Below, in pieces: positions 1 through 8,582 of a stretch of 64,000 bases of DNA. The notes under the pieces are model-generated. The model had not been told where the DNA came from and ran no database searches. It saw nothing but the letters and a program-made list of their open reading frames with translations. The stretch is from the NCBI GenBank assembly GCA_003132505.1, contig PKXY01000028.1, positions 183,340 through 247,339 of the forward strand, given 5' to 3'. A program made the position numbers and the translations under genes. Source of the DNA: Solirubrobacterales bacterium (GTDB taxonomy: Bacteria; Actinomycetota; Thermoleophilia; Solirubrobacterales; Solirubrobacteraceae). Positions within the stretch are counted from its first letter, which is position 1. The number at the start of each line of letters is the position of its first letter.

Positions 1-410
1 AGTCGATGGCAGTCGCCGATGTTAAGCGTGTAATCGACGTGGGTCGCGTGAGCGACGAGGAAAAGTACGACTGGCTGGCTGCAGCGGACCTGCTTTGCCT
101 TCCGTCGCTCGGTGAGATCTTTCCGGTCGCGATTTTGGAGGCATGGAGCGTAGGCACGCCTGCGCTCGTCTCGGACATCCCGCCGCTGATCGAGCTCGTG
201 AACAAGGCTGGCGGCGGCCAAGCTGCTGCGCGCACCCCGGAAGCCATGGCCTCCGCCATCGTCAGCCTGCTAGCAAACCCGGCTACACCCGGCGCGATGG
301 GTGAACGCGGGAGGCGCTGGTGGCACGCCCACGCTACTCCCAGCGCGGTTGCTGCTCAGCACGCCGAGGTCTACGCCGAACTGACATCGGGAAGCAACGC
401 GGGGCGGTGA
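1..410 (+). CDS. Glycosyltransferase, GT4/GT-B type, C-terminal part (5' end outside window)
   Basis: This is the C-terminal domain of a retaining GT-B glycosyltransferase, which transfers a sugar from a nucleotide-sugar donor during surface glycan assembly. The frame is open to the left edge, so only about the last 135 residues are present. The donor-binding segment is visible: WLAAADLLCLPS, then the E-x7-E stretch EIFPVAILEAWSVGTPALVSD, typical of GT4 enzymes. The stop overlaps the GTG start of the next gene (GTGA), so the two are probably co-translated. The acceptor and donor sugars cannot be told from this part. Confidence 0.85.
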   Translation, partial: SMAVADVKRVIDVGRVSDEEKYDWLAAADLLCLPSLGEIFPVAILEAWSVGTPALVSDIPPLIELVNKAGGGQAAARTPEAMASAIVSLLANPATPGAMGERGRRWWHAHATPSAVAAQHAEVYAELTSGSNAGR

Positions 411-1300
411 CGCGAGCCGTCGTACTAGGAGCGAGCGGATTCCTCGGAAGCTGGGTAGCCCGCGCACTCGTATCGCTTGACATCCCAGTCATCACAGTCG
501 GCCGGAGGACATCGGACGAGACTCGTCGGCTCGACGTTGAAGCTGACATCCTCGATCTCGACCTCGTCGGTATCTGCGACGACGCGGACGTGATCTTTGA
601 CCTGGCCGGAACTGGTGACGTTCCGCGATCACTAAGCGAGCCTGCTGTCGACCTCCGCGCGAACCTGCAGACGACCGTTGCCGTGCTCGATGCGGCACGC
701 CGAGCGACGGATCCTCCCCGGGTTGTCCTGGTGTCCTCCGCGGCCGTTTACGGGGAAAGCGTCACCGTGCCGATGGCCGAAGACCACCCTCTCCTGCCGA
801 TCTCACCTTACGGCGTGTCGAAACTGGCCGCCGAGCACTACCTCAGGGTCTTTCATCGACTATATGGCTTGCGCGGAATAGCAGTACGTCCGTTCTCCGT
901 GTATGGGCCGGGCCAGCGAAAGCTCGTCGTGTATGACCTGCTGAAGCGCATTGTCGATGGTGAAAGACCGTTGCGAATCTTGGCTCCTGCGGACGTGACG
1001 CGGGACTTCGTGTACGTCGAAGACGTCGCGGCGGCGATTGTGGCGCTGGCGCGCGACGCGCCCGCCAAAGGCGAGGCCTACAACCTGGCATCCGGCCACG
1101 CAACGTCGCTTCGAGAGCTCGCCGATGCGCTTCTTGTTGCCAGCGGTGTTGCGAGTGCGGCGGTGTTTGTGGGCGATCAGGATCCTGGGAACCCAGCTCA
1201 TTGGTGCGGCGACACATCCAAGGCAGCGTCGCTCGGCGTTACTCTCGACACTACACTCGCGCGCGGTCTGGCAAAGACGGTTCAATGGATCGCGATGTGA
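407..1300 (+). CDS. NAD-dependent sugar epimerase/dehydratase (extended SDR)
   Basis: An extended short-chain dehydrogenase acting on a nucleotide sugar, probably as epimerase or dehydratase. The nucleotide-binding motif GASGFLGSW lies about 10 residues from the start. It is followed by the SSAAVYGE strand and the catalytic Tyr-x3-Lys in ISPYGVSKLAAEHY. The length (297 residues) is normal. I chose the GTG at 407 because it overlaps the previous stop as GTGA and puts the Rossmann motif at the N-terminus; the open frame extends upstream to 320 without homology. It probably supplies an activated sugar to the neighbouring glycosyltransferases. The exact substrate is not readable. Confidence 0.88.
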   Translation: MTRAVVLGASGFLGSWVARALVSLDIPVITVGRRTSDETRRLDVEADILDLDLVGICDDADVIFDLAGTGDVPRSLSEPAVDLRANLQTTVAVLDAARRATDPPRVVLVSSAAVYGESVTVPMAEDHPLLPISPYGVSKLAAEHYLRVFHRLYGLRGIAVRPFSVYGPGQRKLVVYDLLKRIVDGERPLRILAPADVTRDFVYVEDVAAAIVALARDAPAKGEAYNLASGHATSLRELADALLVASGVASAAVFVGDQDPGNPAHWCGDTSKAASLGVTLDTTLARGLAKTVQWIAM

Positions 1301-2343
1301 CGGAGAGGAGCGAAGGCAACTTGACGATCTCGATCGCTATGGCAACATACAATGGCGAAGCGTTCATCGAGCAGCAACTCTCAAGTATCGCAGAGCAGAC
1401 ATATGCGCCAAGTGAACTGGTCATCTCTGACGATGGTTCCAGCGATCGTACGGTCAACATTCTGACCGCCTTCGCGCATGAGGCGCCATGGCCGGTTCGC
1501 ATTCAACGTCGTGCGAGCAGGCTCGGGTACAGTGAGAACTTCATCCACACGGTGTCCCGCTGCCAGTGCGAGATCGTAGCGCTCGCCGATCAAGACGACG
1601 TGTGGATGCCGAACAAGGTCGACCGGTGCGTGCAGGAGTTCCGAGCCGCACCACACGTGGCGCTCGTGCACCACGCCAGCGCAGTGATCGCGCCGAGTGG
1701 AGTGCGCACGGACGAGACACTCGGTCCGGCCAGGACACGTGTGGTCCCGCACTTACAGGTGCGAACGTACGTGGCCCCACTCGGGCATGCACTGGTGTTC
1801 AAGCGTAGATTGGCGACCGGCGCGAATTCGGCGCGACGGCCGCAGTCTCGTATGGGGGGTGGTCTCATGACACATGACGAGTGGATCCACTTCTTAGGCT
1901 TCTGTGCCGGGCCTGTCGCCGAGCTCGCTGAGCCTCTGGTCCTGCACCGCCGCCATGATGCCAACACATCGATTGTGAGGAGAGATGGCCTCGGGGCCCG
2001 CATTGGGCGAGTCGACCCGCAGCGGCACCGAGATCAGCTTCGCTATGCGTCCAGCTGCGACCAGGAAAACGCGGAGTTCGTGGCAAGTATGATGCGAGCC
2101 GAAGATACGGCTGACATCGCCGGGCCCCTCGGGGAGGCATCAGTATTCTTTCGCGCGCGTAGTGAGCTCTTGGCGTCGCGCGCTGCGTTGTCGTCGCTCG
2201 GTCGTGGCCGGAGAACAGCTGGAGTAGTGCGCCTGCTGCTTAAGGGCGCATATCGTGTAGGCGCACCATTGGGGCCGCGCGCTCTTATGCGTGATATGGC
2301 CGGAATGATTGAACGTCGAGTGGAGGACGAACCGGATGAGTGA
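1285..2343 (+). CDS. Family 2 glycosyltransferase
   Basis: An inverting GT-A glycosyltransferase. The N-terminus reads LTISIAMATYNGEAFIEQQL, the usual GT2 opening. ISDDGSSDRT (nucleotide binding) and ALADQDDVWMPNK (the DxD-type metal site) follow, and the rhamnosyltransferase-like order suggests a role in polysaccharide or O-antigen assembly. About 352 residues. The ATG at 1285 overlaps the epimerase by 16 bases. The GTG at 1297 would give the GTGA overlap seen throughout this region and is an equally good start. The C-terminal third carries no recognisable motif. Confidence 0.87.
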   Translation: MDRDVTERSEGNLTISIAMATYNGEAFIEQQLSSIAEQTYAPSELVISDDGSSDRTVNILTAFAHEAPWPVRIQRRASRLGYSENFIHTVSRCQCEIVALADQDDVWMPNKVDRCVQEFRAAPHVALVHHASAVIAPSGVRTDETLGPARTRVVPHLQVRTYVAPLGHALVFKRRLATGANSARRPQSRMGGGLMTHDEWIHFLGFCAGPVAELAEPLVLHRRHDANTSIVRRDGLGARIGRVDPQRHRDQLRYASSCDQENAEFVASMMRAEDTADIAGPLGEASVFFRARSELLASRAALSSLGRGRRTAGVVRLLLKGAYRVGAPLGPRALMRDMAGMIERRVEDEPDE

Positions 2344-3076
2344 CGTCGATGACGCCGGAGAGCGAGTCGACCTGACACGAGAAGATTTCGATCGCGCCGC
2401 CGACACATTCCGCGGAGCGCCTCATCAACATGTCTTGCGCGAGCATCTCGAGCGCTATCGGTGGGTACGGGAGCGTGTTTCAGGTCGTGTGCTGGATGTT
2501 GCTTGCGGCACAGGATATGGGACCGGATATCTTAGTGAGACCTGCGAGGCGGTTGGATTCGACCGAGATCCAACCGCTTTGGCACGGGCGGCTGTCAGAG
2601 CTCCGGCCGCAGAATTCATTCAAGGTGACTTACCGCACCTGCCTTTCGAGGATGCGTCGTTCGATTTCGCCGTCTCGTTCGAGACGATTGAGCATGTTGA
2701 TGATGACCTTACGTTCCTCAGGCAATTGAGGCGAGTCGTACGACCGAATGGGGGAGTCGTTGTCTCTTCCCCGGTTCGGGAGCGACCGTATCTGGTGCGC
2801 CCGCCAAATCAGTGGCACGTTCGCGAGTACACGCCATCCGAACTCGAGAGCGCTCTGCGGAAGACCGGCTTCGTTCCCGTCGGCTGTTTCGGCCAGGGCA
2901 TCAGATCGTCGAGATTCGCCGCGGTTCAAGCGGAGCGGGTGCTGTACCGGCTTCCGCAGTTGTGTCGACCGGGTCGATGGTGGGATCGTATGATTCATGG
3001 CAACGATGAAGTAGAGGTGGTTCGGGCTAAACGGCGGCCGAAAATCGTGATCTTCATCTGTCGCACTAACGAATGA
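2336..3076 (+). CDS. Class I SAM-dependent methyltransferase
   Basis: A small-molecule or sugar methyltransferase of the Methyltransf_11/25 type. Motif I is VLDVACGTGYGTGYL (about residues 45-60). FDFAVSFETIEHVDDD marks motif II/post-II, followed by LRRVVRPNGGVVVSSP. The ATG at 2336 has a GGAGG box ending about nine bases upstream and overlaps the previous stop by 8 bases; an in-frame alternative at 2309 lacks such a site. It is the fourth gene of a co-directional overlapping operon, so a role in decorating the glycan made by its neighbours is likely but inferred. Confidence 0.88.
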   Translation: MSDVDDAGERVDLTREDFDRAADTFRGAPHQHVLREHLERYRWVRERVSGRVLDVACGTGYGTGYLSETCEAVGFDRDPTALARAAVRAPAAEFIQGDLPHLPFEDASFDFAVSFETIEHVDDDLTFLRQLRRVVRPNGGVVVSSPVRERPYLVRPPNQWHVREYTPSELESALRKTGFVPVGCFGQGIRSSRFAAVQAERVLYRLPQLCRPGRWWDRMIHGNDEVEVVRAKRRPKIVIFICRTNE

Positions 3077-3237
3077 TGAGCACGGCGGAACGCGATTGGG
3101 CGGTAGTGGTTGACCATTACGCGACGGTGGCGATCGCGGTGGCGGCGCGCGGGATGGACCAATTGCTCACGAAACCTCAGAGCAGCAGTCGAGCAATGGG
3201 GCTAAGCGACGGCCGACTAGCCTCGGTCCGCGGTTAG
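3073..3237 (+). CDS. Short ORF coupled to the methyltransferase, possibly a truncated gene
   Basis: A 54-codon ORF whose ATG overlaps the methyltransferase stop as ATGA, the coupling used by genuine operon genes here. The N-terminus (MMSTAERDWAVVVDH) looks like an ordinary protein start, but the frame closes at 3237 in a region with further relics. My reading is the 5' stub of a once longer operon gene, cut by rearrangement. I do not recognise a family. It could equally be chance. Confidence 0.3.
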   Translation: MMSTAERDWAVVVDHYATVAIAVAARGMDQLLTKPQSSSRAMGLSDGRLASVRG

Positions 3238-3425
3238 GGCGTTGAGGGTCGGTTTGAGGGTGCTCGGCGGATGGTCTGGTCGAGGTGGCCCTTGAGTCCC
3301 TCGCGGTCGGCGAGGCGTCGAAGGTCTAGGACGCGCGACTCGACCCCGATGATTTCAGTCTGTGACAATCGGCGGCGGATGGTGACTTGGTCGTCGTTTT
3401 CAACGATGCCGCGACCACAGTGTCG
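3234..3425 (-). pseudogene. Gene relic, C-terminal fragment without a start (possibly HisD-like)
   Basis: On the minus strand a 63-codon frame is open between two stops and has no plausible start. Its end, LRRLADREGLKGHLDQTIRR, has the look of a genuine C-terminus and faintly recalls the ADxEGLxxH tail of histidinol-dehydrogenase-like proteins found in some polysaccharide loci. With the stub on the other strand it suggests a rearrangement junction. The family assignment is weak. Confidence 0.25.
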
Positions 3426-3934
3426 TCAACGTGCGCAGCGAAGAGCCAAACGCGTCGTTACCACATCCAGCTTGAAAGGTGCGAACGGGACCGTGGGCAA
3501 GATGCCGGCGTAGCCCGTGTGCATCGGTCGAGCCCGAATGAAGCGCCCTAAATGAGCAGCGCGCGCTAACCAAATGGTACGGACGAGGAAGTCAGACATT
3601 GGGGGCAAGCCTATCCATCTATCCGCCGTGTGGGCTTGCGGTTCAGCGACAAACCATCCACCAGCAGTTGTGCGTGCACTCGTCGGTAGCCCAGGCTGGG
3701 CGCTTCAGAGACATCGCTCGGGGTGCGTCGCGGAGCGGTACGTCACCTCCGGCGACACAAACGTCCCGACGCAGCGTCGAGCGATGCTGCAGAGCGAGTG
3801 AGTGTTGCATCGGCGCGGACAAGCCGCGCGTGCCGTGGAGCGTCCTTGGCGGTGCACGGCTTGTGCGGCCGAAACCGGAGCAGTGTAAGCAGGTGCCTGG
3901 TGTGCCGTGCGGCGCGGCCGATTGCCGCGGCCGT
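3426..3934. other. Non-coding stretch, no gene recognised
   Basis: About 500 bases between the relics and the tail of the next minus-strand gene. Open frames run through both strands, but none has a family motif, a ribosome binding site or operon-like spacing. The sequence looks like degraded, recombined DNA. I see no terminator or tRNA in it. Confidence 0.4.
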
Positions 3935-4945
3935 TCACCAACCGGCAAGGCGCAAGACGCGCTGCGTCCAGCGAATACGCGGCTGCAGCGAGCGAGCCTG
4001 TGTGCGGGCCAGCCAACGGAACACGCAACGTTCCATTCGAGAGCGCGGATCGGCTATCAGTGTCGCCGGGACAGACCGTCCGAGCGCGCGCGCGCGCTTC
4101 TCCCACCCACCGTCCCAAAGGTCGACTCGGCGGAAGCGTTCGGCGCCATGCTGTCGAAGGAGGTCAATCACGCGCTCGTCTGTCGGGTAGGCATCCTGCG
4201 GAGCGACTGCTAACAAATCAATGTGGCCATCTGAAGTATAGCTAGCGAACCACTCCTCGCGGACACAGTGCCGCTCCGTCGGCGAGATGGCGTCCATATG
4301 GTGGTACTGGCGATAGATTTGGATCGGTCGCTTTCTGGGATGCTCGATGCGCTCCTGTGCTTGATACCAGCGCTGCTTCGCTCGCATCCGTTCCCAGTCG
4401 AGGTATTGAAGGTGGATGACCTTCGGCCCGTCGAGGTCGACGGTTGCGCCGGCTGTGCTGTGCGGTAGGCGCGGACCGTGCATGTCGTGTGCGCTAAAAG
4501 GCGAGCCGTCATCCACAAACATAAACTCGAGCCGCGCCGCGGGAATCCATGCGCGAGGCTCATTAGGTAGCACATTTATCCATCGCATCCGCGCCAGGGT
4601 ACCCGGTGGAGCGATGAGGAACTCACGCATTTGGTCATCGTGCCAGGCGTCTGACGCGATGAACTCATCAGCGTCGAGGGCGACGAGGACCCGCGGTCCA
4701 GGGACTAAAGTACGAGCGGCGTCGACGAGGGTAGCTCGATGGATCTGGTAGCTCGGCTGTGGCACCCGTGTGAGGTGAACCTTGGGGAACCGCTGCGCAA
4801 TCTGCGCCGACCCGTCGTCGGAGGCATGGTCCAGAACGACAATGGCGTCGGCCCACATCGATGCAGCACGTAAGAACCGATCTAGCACCCAAGCTTCGTT
4901 GCGAACCGGCGTGAGGCATACGAGTTTCCGATCGCGTTCGGTCAT
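3935..4945 (-). CDS. Family 2 glycosyltransferase (Glyco_tranf_2_4 type)
   Basis: A GT-A enzyme of the type that begins with LVCLTPVRNEAWVLDRFL. It continues with IVVLDHASDDGSAQIA and VLVALDADEFIASDAW, where the DADE stretch is the metal site. 336 residues, normal for the type, starting at ATG 4945. It follows the acyltransferase on the same strand with a 42-base gap, so the two are probably one transcript. The C-terminal 100 residues are rich in Arg and Trp and carry no known motif. A second gene of this type lies at 10.6-11.7 kb. Confidence 0.85.
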   Translation of the reverse strand: MTERDRKLVCLTPVRNEAWVLDRFLRAASMWADAIVVLDHASDDGSAQIAQRFPKVHLTRVPQPSYQIHRATLVDAARTLVPGPRVLVALDADEFIASDAWHDDQMREFLIAPPGTLARMRWINVLPNEPRAWIPAARLEFMFVDDGSPFSAHDMHGPRLPHSTAGATVDLDGPKVIHLQYLDWERMRAKQRWYQAQERIEHPRKRPIQIYRQYHHMDAISPTERHCVREEWFASYTSDGHIDLLAVAPQDAYPTDERVIDLLRQHGAERFRRVDLWDGGWEKRARALGRSVPATLIADPRSRMERCVFRWLARTQARSLQPRIRWTQRVLRLAGW

Positions 4946-4987
4946 GTGGCCATACCTCCGAAGCGGGAGCGCAGTAAAGATGCACGC

Positions 4988-5530
4988 CTAGTGGAAGAGC
5001 CGGCGGTACGACGGCTGTAACTCCACTTGTGCGTCGGGCGAGCGCTGACCAATTACACGCGCGGGATTTCCGGCCACCACGGTCCACGGCTCAATCATGC
5101 CATGGACGACGGCACCGGCGGCGACAACGGCACCCTCGCCGACGTCGGTCCCGGGTAGGACGATCGCACGCGATGCGATCCATACTCGGTCACCGATCAC
5201 AGTGGCTTGGGTCCGGCCCTCGAAGGTGGGTGAATGCACATCGTGACCAGCCGTGAAAAGGGCAGCTTCGGGAGAGATGTTTACGCTTCCGCCAATATCG
5301 AGCGGTCCCCGGCCATCGAGCGTGACGCCTCGATTGACAATTGTGTGAGCTCCGACCGAGATGCCACCCTTTGTGGTGAGGCGAACGCCTCTCTCCAGCA
5401 CTGCACCGGACGCAAGTGAGTTGCGAGCAACGTTTCGGAACGTCCACTCCCGCAGGCGGTGCATAGGGATGCGCAAAAGGCCGTTCACGGCCACGATATA
5501 GATGTCAAAGGCGCGGGCACGGAGTTGCAT
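4988..5530 (-). CDS. Hexapeptide-repeat O-acetyltransferase
   Basis: A left-handed beta-helix acyltransferase of the WbbJ/maltose-acetyltransferase kind, predicted to O-acetylate a sugar with acetyl-CoA. Hexapeptide turns run through the protein (GVRLTTKGGISVGAHTIVN, then IGDRVWIASRAIVLPG and VGEGAVVAAGAVV). The catalytic His is in TAGHDVHSPTF, and the C-terminal GNPARVIGQR is diagnostic. 180 residues from ATG 5530. It stands divergent to the gene at 5585 with only 54 bases between the starts, so both promoters must lie there or overlap the coding ends. Confidence 0.88.
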   Translation of the reverse strand: MQLRARAFDIYIVAVNGLLRIPMHRLREWTFRNVARNSLASGAVLERGVRLTTKGGISVGAHTIVNRGVTLDGRGPLDIGGSVNISPEAALFTAGHDVHSPTFEGRTQATVIGDRVWIASRAIVLPGTDVGEGAVVAAGAVVHGMIEPWTVVAGNPARVIGQRSPDAQVELQPSYRRLFH

Positions 5531-5584
5531 TCGTCATCCGGGGTTGCGAGAGGGCACGGTACTTCTAGGCCGTACGATACTGCG

Positions 5585-6802
5585 ATGACGTCCTCTCTAG
5601 GCCGACGCGCGGCACCCCCCAGCCAGGTGATCGCGGTCGCACCGTTTTCCACGGGAGCTGCAGGGGGCGGTCCGCGGATAATGCGATCGCTGCTCGCCGA
5701 GGCGCCCGTGGCGGTCCTCGCGGTGGCGACATCTCCGCGCCTCGGTGCGCAGACGGCTTGCGTGCCGGAGGTGCACATGCCAATCCGCCCCTCGCTCGGG
5801 CGCCTTGAGACTACTCGCGCGTTTAAGGCGCTTGGGGTATTCGATGTCGCGATGCTCGAGTCGCTCTCGCGGCGGTTGACCAGACTTGGGGAAGGACAAG
5901 CGGGGACAAGCCCGCGCGTGCGCGCAGGCTCCTTTCACGCGATTCCTCACAGCGTGGATTTCGTTGCGGTTCAGCGTGCCGCTGACCGGCTGGGACTGCC
6001 GATGTTTTTGAGCTTGCACGACGATCCAGGATACGCACTGCGGGACCGAGCAGAACGTGCGTACGCGCTTCGACACCTTGGGGCGGCATGGCTCGGGGCC
6101 CGTGAGCGGTTTGTCATCTCGGAGGACATGGGCCTAGAAATGTGCCGTCGCTACGGAGATCAGGCGTACGTGATCGTGACGGATGGACTCGACCCAGTCC
6201 GCCCGCTGCCGCGCACTGTTACTCCGGGCAGGTTATCGGTGTACTTTATGGGCGCAGCACACATTCCGTACGACGGGAACTTTCAGTGTTTGGTGGCTGC
6301 CCTGGAGCAGATGCGCGACCGTGGCATTGACGCGAGGCTCGTTACGCGCGCGGGCCACTTTCCGTTTCGATTGAAATCGCGTACTGTGCCGATCGAGCAC
6401 CGTCCCTGGGCGCCGCAGTCCGATGTCGAACGCGATTTCGATGACGTCGATCTTGCTTACATGCCGCTGCCGTTTGGCCCTGAACACGCGGACTTCGTGC
6501 GATGCAGCCTGTCGACCAAGATGGTGACGTATCTCGGCAGCGGCGTGCCAGTGCTCTTTCACGGACCGAAGCAGTCTGCGGCCGGCAATCTGCTACGTCA
6601 GGCCGGGGCCGCCTTCGAAGCCGACTCGCTCGACGCTCGCGCACTCTGTGAGATCCTCGCATTCGACCGTGATCGAGGGATCGCCATAGTCGAGAATGCG
6701 CTCCGTCTCGCGCGCGCGCGCTTCCGCCTCGCCGACATTCGCACACGGTTTTGGGCCCCGATTCTTGCGGCTGAGGACGGACGAGACCACCGGCATGGGT
6801 GA
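5585..6802 (+). CDS. GT-B fold glycosyltransferase
   Basis: A 405-residue protein with a GT-B layout: VIAVAPFSTGAAGGGPRIM at the N-terminus, FVISEDMGLEMCRRYG in the middle, LSVYFMGAAHIPYDGNF opening the second domain, and LSTKMVTYLGSGVPVLFHG near the end. It matches the general glycosyltransferase group 1 plan, though the classic E-x7-E is not clear. ATG 5585 is chosen because homology starts there; the frame is open from 5459 across the divergent acyltransferase gene. Its stop is overlapped by the ATG (6795) of a glycosyltransferase now truncated by an insertion. Confidence 0.75.
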   Translation: MTSSLGRRAAPPSQVIAVAPFSTGAAGGGPRIMRSLLAEAPVAVLAVATSPRLGAQTACVPEVHMPIRPSLGRLETTRAFKALGVFDVAMLESLSRRLTRLGEGQAGTSPRVRAGSFHAIPHSVDFVAVQRAADRLGLPMFLSLHDDPGYALRDRAERAYALRHLGAAWLGARERFVISEDMGLEMCRRYGDQAYVIVTDGLDPVRPLPRTVTPGRLSVYFMGAAHIPYDGNFQCLVAALEQMRDRGIDARLVTRAGHFPFRLKSRTVPIEHRPWAPQSDVERDFDDVDLAYMPLPFGPEHADFVRCSLSTKMVTYLGSGVPVLFHGPKQSAAGNLLRQAGAAFEADSLDARALCEILAFDRDRGIAIVENALRLARARFRLADIRTRFWAPILAAEDGRDHRHG

Positions 6803-6886
6803 CAGAGGCCCGACGCGTTGGCGCGCTGGTAGTGAGTTCCCGCGCATCACGATTGTCAGCGCATGTTTCGACCAGGAGCGCTTCAC
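6795..6886 (+). pseudogene. Family 2 glycosyltransferase, N-terminal stub cut by an insertion
   Basis: The ATG at 6795 overlaps the stop of the preceding gene and opens with an unmistakable GT2 start, FPRITIVSACFDQERF, close to TIVIPCFNQERF in the intact gene at 7633-8580. After about 30 codons the homology ends abruptly in transposase sequence. The hybrid frame runs on to 7478 without sense. No continuation of the glycosyltransferase is visible beyond the element on either strand, so the rest was deleted rather than merely interrupted. Confidence 0.65.
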
Positions 6887-6888
6887 AG

Positions 6889-7456
6889 GTGTGGGAGGAC
6901 CTGCCGTACGGATCAAGCTGAACGCGCCCGGGGTAATCGACTGGTCGCGCGCGGCTTTCGACGGCTCCCATGTATGTGCCCTTTTGGCGGGGCTCCTGAC
7001 GGGGCCATCCCCGGTTGGCCGTGCGCGCACGGGCTCCAAGCACATCTGCTCGTCGACGCAACGGGGATCCCGCTCGCGGTTGCCCTGGCCGGCGGCAACC
7101 GCAACGACATCACCCAGCCTCCGCCGCTCCTGGACGATCTTCGCGCTCCCCCGGTTGCCGGAGCAAGCACAGACGGCCGCGCCAAAAGCCCGACCAGGTT
7201 CTTGCCGATCGTGGCTACGACTTCGACACGCACCGCCGCCTGCTGCGGGTCGGGGGCATCAAACCCGTGATCGCGCGCCGCGGCAGCCGGCACGGCTCAG
7301 GCCTCGGCCGCCACGGCTGGTCGTCGAACGCGGCTTCGCGTCCCTACACAACTTCCGCCGCCTCAGGATGCGCCACGAGCGCTCGCCCGCACTACACCCG
7401 CGCTACTCGTCCTCGCCTGCTCAATGCTTTGCGGGCGACGTCTCAACTCATTATGA
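6889..7456 (+). mobile_element. Degenerate IS5-family transposase
   Basis: Pieces of one IS5-type DDE transposase appear in order but in different frames. First IDWSRAAFDGSHVCAL and LTGPSPVGRARTGSKH, then LLVDATGIPLAVALAGGNRN, then VLADRGYDFDTHRRLLRVGG with PVIARRGSRHGSGLG, then VVERGFASLHNFRRLRMRHE, and a last frame ending LLVLACSMLCGRRLNSL and TGA at 7454-7456. At least four frameshifts and a deletion of most of the N-terminal domain make it inactive. Family motifs (DGSH, GGNRND, ADRGYD, VVER) are intact enough for a firm family call. I could not identify terminal inverted repeats. From 7457 to 7632 nothing is recognisable. Confidence 0.88.
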
Positions 7457-7632
7457 AAGCTCCTGTAAGTCGGTCTGACAGTCCACGGGCCGTGTCGCGC
7501 CGATGCGCGTTGACGTGGGTTTGTCCGCTACCACATCCCGTGTTCGTCTTCCATGCAGGCGGCAGCGAGGCGGCAGCGGGAAAAGGGCGTAGCCGCGGTT
7601 GAGCTGGCGAGCGGCCGTACGGTTCCTCAGAC

Positions 7633-8580
7633 TCAGGCGTGATACTGCCGAGGCCAACACGACCTGAAAGTGATCAACGCAGATCCCGCGAAAAAGCGTG
7701 CAGCCAGAATGGGGCGGTGCTCGCGGAGCGAGCGCCGAATCGCAACACGAGCTGTGTGCCAGTTGAGCTGGTGGTCGCAGAAGCGCCAAGCCGCCTTGAC
7801 GATTGCCCGGTGCTCAGGTGTAAGGCGGCCGACGTCCCGCCATCGGTTGTGAAGCTTGATGAGCTGCGCGGCCTGGTGTTCCGGTTCCGCAGTCGACTGA
7901 CTGGAATGGCGCCGGTGACGCACGAGGCGCTCCGGGATGTGTTCGACTCGCCCGTGCAGCGCGAGTCGGAGAAAGAGATCAGTGTCCTCAAACACTTGCC
8001 CGAATCCCTCATCCCAACCTCCGACCGCACTAAACGCCAAACGACGCATGATTGAGGACGACGGAATTATGCCGGCAAGAGCGAGAATCGACTCAAACGG
8101 TGTTTCGCGTTCCGTGTCTCGAAGGACGCGCACGCCCCAGCGATCCGCCACGTAGCGGGGGTGCATGCCCGGTGTGCCGGGCAGGGTCTGTCCATGCTCG
8201 TCAATGTAGCTAACCAAGCTATGAACCATGGTAAGCCGTGGATCGCCGTCGAGCCGAGAGACCGATCGTTCGAGCATCGTCGGCTCGAGCTCATCGTCGC
8301 CGTCAAGAAAAAGAACGTAGGGACTCGCCGGTGAGACCTCTACGAGGCCCGCATTCCGGGCGTGACCAACGCCTCTGTTCTGTGTCTCAAGAACAGAAAT
8401 ACGCGGGTCGCGTTGCGCTGTGGCGTGCGCAACAGCGCTAGAGCCGTCGGTGCTGCCGTCATTTACGATGATTGCCTCCCACCGCGACTCCGTTTGTGCG
8501 CGGAGGCTGTCGACCGTCGACTCAAGAAAGCGCTCCTGATTGAAGCACGGAATAACGATTGTGACGACGGGTTGATCCAC
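7633..8580 (-). CDS. Family 2 glycosyltransferase
   Basis: GT-A glycosyltransferase with VVTIVIPCFNQERFLESTV, IVNDGSTDGSSAVAH and VLFLDGDDELEPTML (metal site), about 315 residues. The GTG at 8580 is two bases after the stop of the upstream gene and places the GT2 strand at residue 5. The longer frame to 8664 overlaps that gene by 82 bases and adds only non-homologous sequence. It is the last of three genes on this strand (methyltransferase, GT2, GT2). Its N-terminus closely resembles the truncated stub at 6795. Confidence 0.88.
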   Translation of the reverse strand: MDQPVVTIVIPCFNQERFLESTVDSLRAQTESRWEAIIVNDGSTDGSSAVAHATAQRDPRISVLETQNRGVGHARNAGLVEVSPASPYVLFLDGDDELEPTMLERSVSRLDGDPRLTMVHSLVSYIDEHGQTLPGTPGMHPRYVADRWGVRVLRDTERETPFESILALAGIIPSSSIMRRLAFSAVGGWDEGFGQVFEDTDLFLRLALHGRVEHIPERLVRHRRHSSQSTAEPEHQAAQLIKLHNRWRDVGRLTPEHRAIVKAAWRFCDHQLNWHTARVAIRRSLREHRPILAARFFAGSALITFRSCWPRQYHA

Positions 8581-8582
8581 GC

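Noticed and set aside
4084..4098. Alternating CG run
   Set aside because: Short simple-sequence tract inside the glycosyltransferase coding region; expected by chance at this GC content.
3599..4213. 204-codon plus-strand frame
   Set aside because: Runs opposite the C-terminal part of a clear glycosyltransferase and into non-coding DNA; composition typical of a high-GC shadow frame.
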